A stretch of 11,470 bases of DNA from Planctomycetota bacterium (GTDB taxonomy: Bacteria; Planctomycetota; Planctomycetia; Pirellulales; Pirellulaceae): contig JAJSAJ010000781.1 of NCBI GenBank assembly GCA_024274855.1, positions 1 to 11,470 of the forward strand. The letters are read 5' to 3'. Each line of letters starts with the position of its first letter. Position 1 is the stretch's first letter. The translations under genes and the position numbers were made by a program. Under the pieces are notes generated by a model that was not told where the DNA came from, made no database searches, and saw nothing but the letters and a program-made list of their open reading frames with translations. Shown here one piece after another: positions 7,570 through 11,470 of the stretch.

Positions 7570-9549
7570 ATGCCAAAACCGTCTCTCTTTTTCAAACGCC
7601 CCGAGGCCGATCTCGCCACATTGGAACTGCTGGCGAAACAGTTACCCAACGTTGATGCGGCCACCGCCGAGATTGCCCGACTTGCCGCCGTCCAAACGCT
7701 GCCAAAAGGTGCGATTCATGTCATCAGTGATATTCATGGTGAGGACAAGAAGCTGCAACACGTGATCAACAACGCTTCGGGGACGCTCCGGCCGCTTGTC
7801 GAATGGCTGTTCGCGGAGACCATGGATGCCGAGCAAATCAAGGAGTTTCTCAAACTCACCTTCTATCCGGCTGAAGTGACCCAGCGTCTGGAGCGGTCGC
7901 TTGAATCTCCTGGAGATATCCGAGCCTATGCGGTCCGCATGCTCAAGCCCCAGCTTGAATTACTGCGTTACCTGATGTCGAACTTCAGTTTGCGGCTCGC
8001 AACCCGGCGGTTTCCGGCCGAGTACAGCGAATTGCTGTTGGAAATGGTGCATGCGCCATCCACTGAGCGGGGGCCGGAGTTTGTCGAGGCGATGATCGAC
8101 GAACTGTTGCGCCGTGGACGCGTGCTGCATTTGATCCACTTGGTAGGGCGGTTGATTCGCAACCTGGCGATTGACGAGTTGATTATCGCTGGAGATTGCT
8201 GGGACCGTGGTCCGCGGGCGGATCGTGTCGTTGATTACCTGCGCCATCAGCCCAATGTGTCGTTCGTGTGGGGCAATCACGACATGCTTTGGCTCGGCGC
8301 GTCGCTCGGGCATGAGGCGTCAATCTGTGCGGTCCTTCGTATCTCTTTGCGTTACCGACGCCTCGGCCAGCTCGACGAAGGTTACAGCGTGCCGTTGACG
8401 CCCTTGGAGCACCTTGCTCGCACCGTCTACGCTGACGATCCTGCGGAGTTCTTCATGCCGAATCGGCAGGGAATGCGGCCCAACCTGGTCGTTGCACGCA
8501 TGCAGAAGGCGGCTGCGGTGATGCAATTCAAACTTGAGAGCCAGATGATTCAGCGCAATCCACACTGGGGGTTGGACCATCGGCGTTTGCTGCACCACAT
8601 CGATCATGCACAAGGAACCATTGAAATAGATGAGCGGTCTTATGTGCTGCGCGATACGCGGTTCCCGACGGTCGATCCGAAACATCCCTATCAGCTGACA
8701 GCGGAAGAGTCGCTCTGTCTTGAACGTATGAAGCAGTCGTTCCTCAACAGCCAAGAACTGTACGAGCAAATGCGGTTCCTGGTCGGCTATGGATCGATGT
8801 ACTTGATTCGAGGCGAGTGCCTGATCTTCCATGGGTGCGTGCCAACCGATGCGGACGGTGAGTTTCTGCCGATGACCGTTGACGGCGAGCCGCTGGCCGG
8901 CCGCGCACTTTTCGAACGGATCGAGAAAGTGGTCCGGCGAGCGGTGGAGGAGGCAAAGTCAGAAGATCTCGATTTTCTTTGGTACCTGTGGAGCGGCCCG
9001 CGGTCGCCATTGTTTGGCAAGGACCGAATCGCCACGTTCGAACGAGACTTTATCGAGGACAAGACACCGCATCGAGAAATCAAGACACCATACTTCGGGC
9101 TCATTCACAAAGCGGATTTCTGTGACAAAATCCTGACTGAATTCAATGTGAGTGCCGACGACGGATTGATTGTGAATGGTCATGTGCCGGTGAAGGTCGA
9201 GAAGGGCGAGTCTCCGCTGAAACGTAGCGGGAAAGCGATCACGATCGACGGCGCGTTCTCCGAGGCATATGGTGACCATGGGTATACTTTGGTGCTCGAG
9301 CCGTCCAGGATCGTGCTGTGCGAGCACCATCATTTCGAATCAGTCGAAGCGGCCGTTCGAGATGGCGTCGATATCATTCCGAGCGTGCAAGAAATACGCG
9401 TCTTCGACAAACCTCGCTGCACTCGAGATACGGAACGTGGTCAGAGGATATGTCACCGAATCGAGTTGCTCGAGCGTCTGATCGATGCGTATCGCACCAA
9501 CCGCCTTCACGAAGAAACGGGGAGCCGTACTGTTTGTCAGGGAAGGTAG
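7570..9549 (+). CDS. fbp: Class III fructose-1,6-bisphosphatase
   Basis: A cytoplasmic enzyme hydrolysing fructose 1,6-bisphosphate to fructose 6-phosphate and phosphate, the committed step of gluconeogenesis. The 659-residue length fits the class III (Firmicutes-type) family, which is unrelated to class I and II enzymes and belongs to the calcineurin-like metallophosphatases. Metal-site motifs are in order: SDIHGE (Asp54, His56), GDCWDRG (Asp209, Asp212), GNHD (Asn236, His237), FHGC (His421) and NGHVP (His538), followed by the ITIDGAFSEAYGDHGYTLV block and the C-terminal helix. All expected ligands are present, so it should be active. The region between GNHD and FHGC is the family-specific insert. 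The start is chosen for AGGAA 7 bases upstream. The methyltransferase gene follows closely on the same strand, so the two may be co-transcribed, with no obvious functional link. Confidence 0.97.
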   Translation: MPKPSLFFKRPEADLATLELLAKQLPNVDAATAEIARLAAVQTLPKGAIHVISDIHGEDKKLQHVINNASGTLRPLVEWLFAETMDAEQIKEFLKLTFYPAEVTQRLERSLESPGDIRAYAVRMLKPQLELLRYLMSNFSLRLATRRFPAEYSELLLEMVHAPSTERGPEFVEAMIDELLRRGRVLHLIHLVGRLIRNLAIDELIIAGDCWDRGPRADRVVDYLRHQPNVSFVWGNHDMLWLGASLGHEASICAVLRISLRYRRLGQLDEGYSVPLTPLEHLARTVYADDPAEFFMPNRQGMRPNLVVARMQKAAAVMQFKLESQMIQRNPHWGLDHRRLLHHIDHAQGTIEIDERSYVLRDTRFPTVDPKHPYQLTAEESLCLERMKQSFLNSQELYEQMRFLVGYGSMYLIRGECLIFHGCVPTDADGEFLPMTVDGEPLAGRALFERIEKVVRRAVEEAKSEDLDFLWYLWSGPRSPLFGKDRIATFERDFIEDKTPHREIKTPYFGLIHKADFCDKILTEFNVSADDGLIVNGHVPVKVEKGESPLKRSGKAITIDGAFSEAYGDHGYTLVLEPSRIVLCEHHHFESVEAAVRDGVDIIPSVQEIRVFDKPRCTRDTERGQRICHRIELLERLIDAYRTNRLHEETGSRTVCQGR

Positions 9550-9592
9550 CTTAATCGTTAGACGCAAGAATGAACAGGAAAACGAGCAAAAC

Positions 9593-10765
9593 GTGACCGA
9601 CACCCCGAGATCTAATGTCCAGGCAAAGACGTTGCGCCAAATGCCGCTCTGGGCCGACGCGCCCGTTGCAGAGAACCTGGAGTACCTATCCGAGCAGCTC
9701 ATCACGTACATCGGCAACAAGCGTGCACTCCTCGGCGAAATCAGCGCGGCCGTCGAGCGTGTCAAACGTCGGCTGAACAAAGACCGCCTTCGTTGTTTTG
9801 ATGTCTTTGGTGGTTCGGGGGTCGTATCTCGTCTGTTAAAGCAGCATGCGTCATTCCTTGTCTGTAACGACCTCGAAGATTATGCGGCGATCATCGGACG
9901 CTGCTATCTTGCTAATCGGAGTGATGTGGATGTCGGTTTACTCAGGCAGATTGTGGACGATCTGAACTCGCGGGTTTTGACCGAGCCCCTGCCCCCCGGA
10001 TTCATAGAAGAGATGTACTCACCCCGTGATGAAACATGCATCACGAAAGAAGACCGTGTGTTTTACACAAAGAACAATGCGCGACGAATGGATAACTACC
10101 GCAGAATGATCGAGGAAGCCCCGCGCGACACGCGGGATTTCCTTTTGGCTCCATTGCTAAGCGAAGCGTCCGTACATGCTAATACTGCCGGTGTCTTCAA
10201 GGGATTCTACAAGAACCGCCATACAAAGATCGGACAGTTCGGGGGCAGCGGGTCGGATGCGCTTCTGCGCATCTTGGGAGACATCACCCTTGATGTCCCG
10301 GTGCTCAGCACTTTTGAGTGTGAATGTGAAGTGCTGCAAGAGGATGCTAACGCCGCCGCGCGGCACATTACGGACTTGGATCTTGCTTATATCGATCCTC
10401 CATACAATCAACATCCATACGGGTCCAACTACTTCATGCTGAACTTGCTGGCGCGCTACGAGCGTCCGGTGCATATTAGCCGTGTTTCCGGCATCCCCAA
10501 GGACTGGCATCGTTCAGGGTATAACGTTCGGGCTGAATCACTGGGTTTGATGACCGACCTGGTTCAGAGTATTGATGCGAGGTTCTTGCTGATATCTTTC
10601 AACAACGAGGGCTTCATTCCGCCCGCCGCGATGCGTGCCTTGCTTGATGAAGTGGGCTACGTTGAAGTTGTCGAGATGCAATACAATGCATTTCGGGGCA
10701 GCAGGAGTTTCATGAACCGATCCCTTCACGTTACCGAACACCTGTTCTTGGTTGAAAGGAACTGA
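9593..10765 (+). CDS. D12-class N6-adenine DNA methyltransferase
   Basis: Transfers a methyl group from S-adenosylmethionine to adenine N6 within a specific DNA site. From the GTG at 9593 the protein has 390 residues: motif X-like TYIGNKRALL (Tyr39-Lys43), the SAM-binding motif I DVFGGSG (70-76), the catalytic DPPY (268-271) in AYIDPPYNQHPYGSNYFMLN, and the late LLISFNNEGFIP block. Motif I before DPPY with a long recognition region between (NNARRMD..., NTAGVFKGFYKN) is the alpha (D12) order, as in Dam/DpnM relatives, though longer than Dam. Target specificity cannot be read from sequence. The GTG is preferred because the ATG at 9485 lies inside the fructose-bisphosphatase gene without a ribosome binding site; AGGA at 9576-9579 is a distant candidate site for the GTG. 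No restriction endonuclease gene is visible next to it, so it is an orphan here or has lost its partner. Confidence 0.94.
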   Translation: MTDTPRSNVQAKTLRQMPLWADAPVAENLEYLSEQLITYIGNKRALLGEISAAVERVKRRLNKDRLRCFDVFGGSGVVSRLLKQHASFLVCNDLEDYAAIIGRCYLANRSDVDVGLLRQIVDDLNSRVLTEPLPPGFIEEMYSPRDETCITKEDRVFYTKNNARRMDNYRRMIEEAPRDTRDFLLAPLLSEASVHANTAGVFKGFYKNRHTKIGQFGGSGSDALLRILGDITLDVPVLSTFECECEVLQEDANAAARHITDLDLAYIDPPYNQHPYGSNYFMLNLLARYERPVHISRVSGIPKDWHRSGYNVRAESLGLMTDLVQSIDARFLLISFNNEGFIPPAAMRALLDEVGYVEVVEMQYNAFRGSRSFMNRSLHVTEHLFLVERN

Positions 10766-10803
10766 GGTTCACTGAAGAAGTATGGGTAGCCGTTCACGTC
10801 GCT

Positions 10804-10881
10804 GGGGTCTGACGCAATTTTCGGCGGATAAAGCGTTTCTTTATGCGAACGCATCTTGTCACCGAAAATGGGTCTGACCCC
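10804..10881. repeat. Nested palindromic element with GGGGTCTGAC-type ends
   Basis: Outer arms at 10804-10824 and 10862-10881 are inverted repeats: GGGGTC, GAC, C and ATTTTCGG match in order, with two substitutions and a one-base bulge. Two inner stems follow: ATAAAG (10828-10833) with CTTTAT (10839-10844), and ATGC (10843-10846) with GCAT (10851-10854). The 78 bases would fold into a long stem capped by two small competing hairpins. It begins 38 bases after the methyltransferase stop codon, so it may also end that transcript. From memory, GGGGTCTGACCC-type palindromes recur in many bacterial genomes, sometimes near REP-associated (Y1) transposases, but no transposase is seen here. Confidence 0.6.
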
Positions 10882-11153
10882 TTGGAAGCGAACGTAGTCC
10901 TCGGCCAACTGGTTGCCGAGTTATTCGCTGGGCATCGGCCGCAGTCTTCCCGCGCACCTCATTCGTCCCACTTTAGCACCCACTCGCTCATCAAAACGCA
11001 GCGCATGCACAAAGGAAATCGAAGAAGAGAAAAGGTTCGTATTGGGTCTCAAGGAGGGGGTTCTCGGGCGCCATGGCGACTCGGAACCACAACGCATCGC
11101 TTTGAAAGCCGCTCAGATGGTAGCGAGTCGTGTTCGCCAGGCCGCATAGAGTT
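10882..11153. other. Intergenic stretch with a possible gene scrap
   Basis: No convincing gene. One plus-strand frame ending with a stop at 11147-11149 reads protein-like in its last 45 or so residues (KEIEEEKRFVLGLKEG, then RIALKAAQMVASRVRQAA), suggesting helices, whereas its upstream part (from 10913) does not. It has no good start or ribosome binding site, and I do not recognise it. It could be the 3' end of a decayed gene between the palindrome and the DUF4143 ATPase. Confidence 0.25.
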
Positions 11154-11470
11154 TTACCAAGGCTTCAGTTCGTCAAGCAAGTGAGGCAACGCAATGGCCC
11201 GGATCTTCTTTGTCATGTCGAACGAGTGTTGGCCTGCGTGAACGACGAACAGGCGTTGGAGTTTCAAGTCGGACAGGGCGGTCCGCATCGATGGCGTGAT
11301 GGTCGGAGCCGAAGTCCGTTTCACTTCGAATCCCCAACGCTTTCTGCCACGAACCGCCAGTAGGTCAAGTTCTGCTCCCGCGTGCGTCGCCCAGAAGAAA
11401 CGCTCGTTTTCGTTGACGCCCAATTGCCGAATCACCTGGTGGATGACGAAACCTTCCCAGGAGGCACCAA
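11154..11470 (-). CDS. AAA ATPase with DUF4143 domain, C-terminal part
   Basis: The frame is open to the right edge, so only about the last 105 residues are present; the GTG at 11435 is internal. The sequence GASWEGFVIHQVIRQLG, then RFFWATHAGAELDLLAVRGRKRWGFEVKRT, then ALSDLKLQRLFVVHAG, is the typical end of AAA_14/DUF4143 proteins. Their N-terminal P-loop ATPase part would lie outside the window. The spacing of Glu/Asp in AELDLL and the ExK of FEVKRT resembles a PD-(D/E)XK nuclease-like fold, known for DUF4143. The family is common in accessory DNA and its role is unsettled; links with toxin-antitoxin-like or mobile functions have been proposed. It ends at LDELKPW and points toward the methyltransferase gene. 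Confidence 0.9.
   Translation of the reverse strand, partial: GASWEGFVIHQVIRQLGVNENERFFWATHAGAELDLLAVRGRKRWGFEVKRTSAPTITPSMRTALSDLKLQRLFVVHAGQHSFDMTKKIRAIALPHLLDELKPW

Noticed and set aside
9485..9592. ATG at 9485 as the methyltransferase start
   Set aside because: It would add 36 residues mostly encoded inside the fructose-bisphosphatase gene, with no upstream ribosome binding site; the GTG at 9593 is preferred, though not proven.
10726..10908. Minus-strand 60-residue frame across the palindrome
   Set aside because: Much of its sequence is a translation of the palindromic repeat itself (GVRPIFGDKM), a known artefact of such repeats.
1..11470. CRISPR arrays, tRNA or rRNA genes, complete insertion sequences
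   Set aside because: No regularly spaced direct repeats, no cloverleaf with a T-arm GTTCGA context, and no transposase reading frame were seen.

Overview
The window looks like a chromosomal segment of a planctomycete, probably of the Pirellulaceae/Rhodopirellula type. The evidence is a DUF1549/DUF1553 (PSCyt2/PSD1) protein followed by a DUF1501 protein, a pair expanded in Planctomycetes; two 'RRxFF' twin-arginine leaders; a class III (calcineurin-like) fructose-bisphosphatase; loose gene packing; and palindromic intergenic DNA. No species call is possible from the sequence alone.

Layout, left to right. (1) 2-2791, +: DUF1549/DUF1553 protein, cut by the left edge, with a beta-sandwich-like module inserted near its C-terminus. 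(2) 2792-3028: a gap that holds a quasi-palindromic element (2840-3007) with imperfect terminal inverted repeats. (3) 3029-4495, +: DUF1501 Tat-exported protein. (4) 4685-5365, -: TPR lipoprotein, convergent with DUF1501, with a small hairpin between them. (5) 5379-6070: about 700 bases with no convincing gene. (6) 6084-7000, +: Tat-exported planctomycete hypothetical protein broken by an apparent one-base deletion in a C run at 6378-6381. (7) 7057-7458, -: small unrecognised protein with a faint SUKH-like pattern. (8) 7570-9549, +: class III fructose-1,6-bisphosphatase. (9) 9593-10765, +: D12-class N6-adenine DNA methyltransferase with no nuclease partner in view. (10) 10804-10881: a nested palindrome with GGGGTCTGAC-type ends, then about 270 bases with a possible gene scrap. 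(11) 11154-11470, -: C-terminal part of an AAA/DUF4143 ATPase, cut by the right edge.

The first two genes belong together functionally: PSCyt/PSD proteins and DUF1501 proteins are habitually paired in planctomycete polysaccharide-utilisation neighbourhoods, and both would act outside the cytoplasm. The TPR lipoprotein and the frameshifted gene also encode exported products. The fructose-bisphosphatase is central metabolism (gluconeogenesis) and appears unrelated to its neighbours. The right end (orphan methyltransferase, palindromic repeat, gene scrap, DUF4143 ATPase) has the texture of an accessory region. I do not see a complete new system. The best leads are the two structured intergenic elements, the single-base frameshift and the small minus-strand gene.
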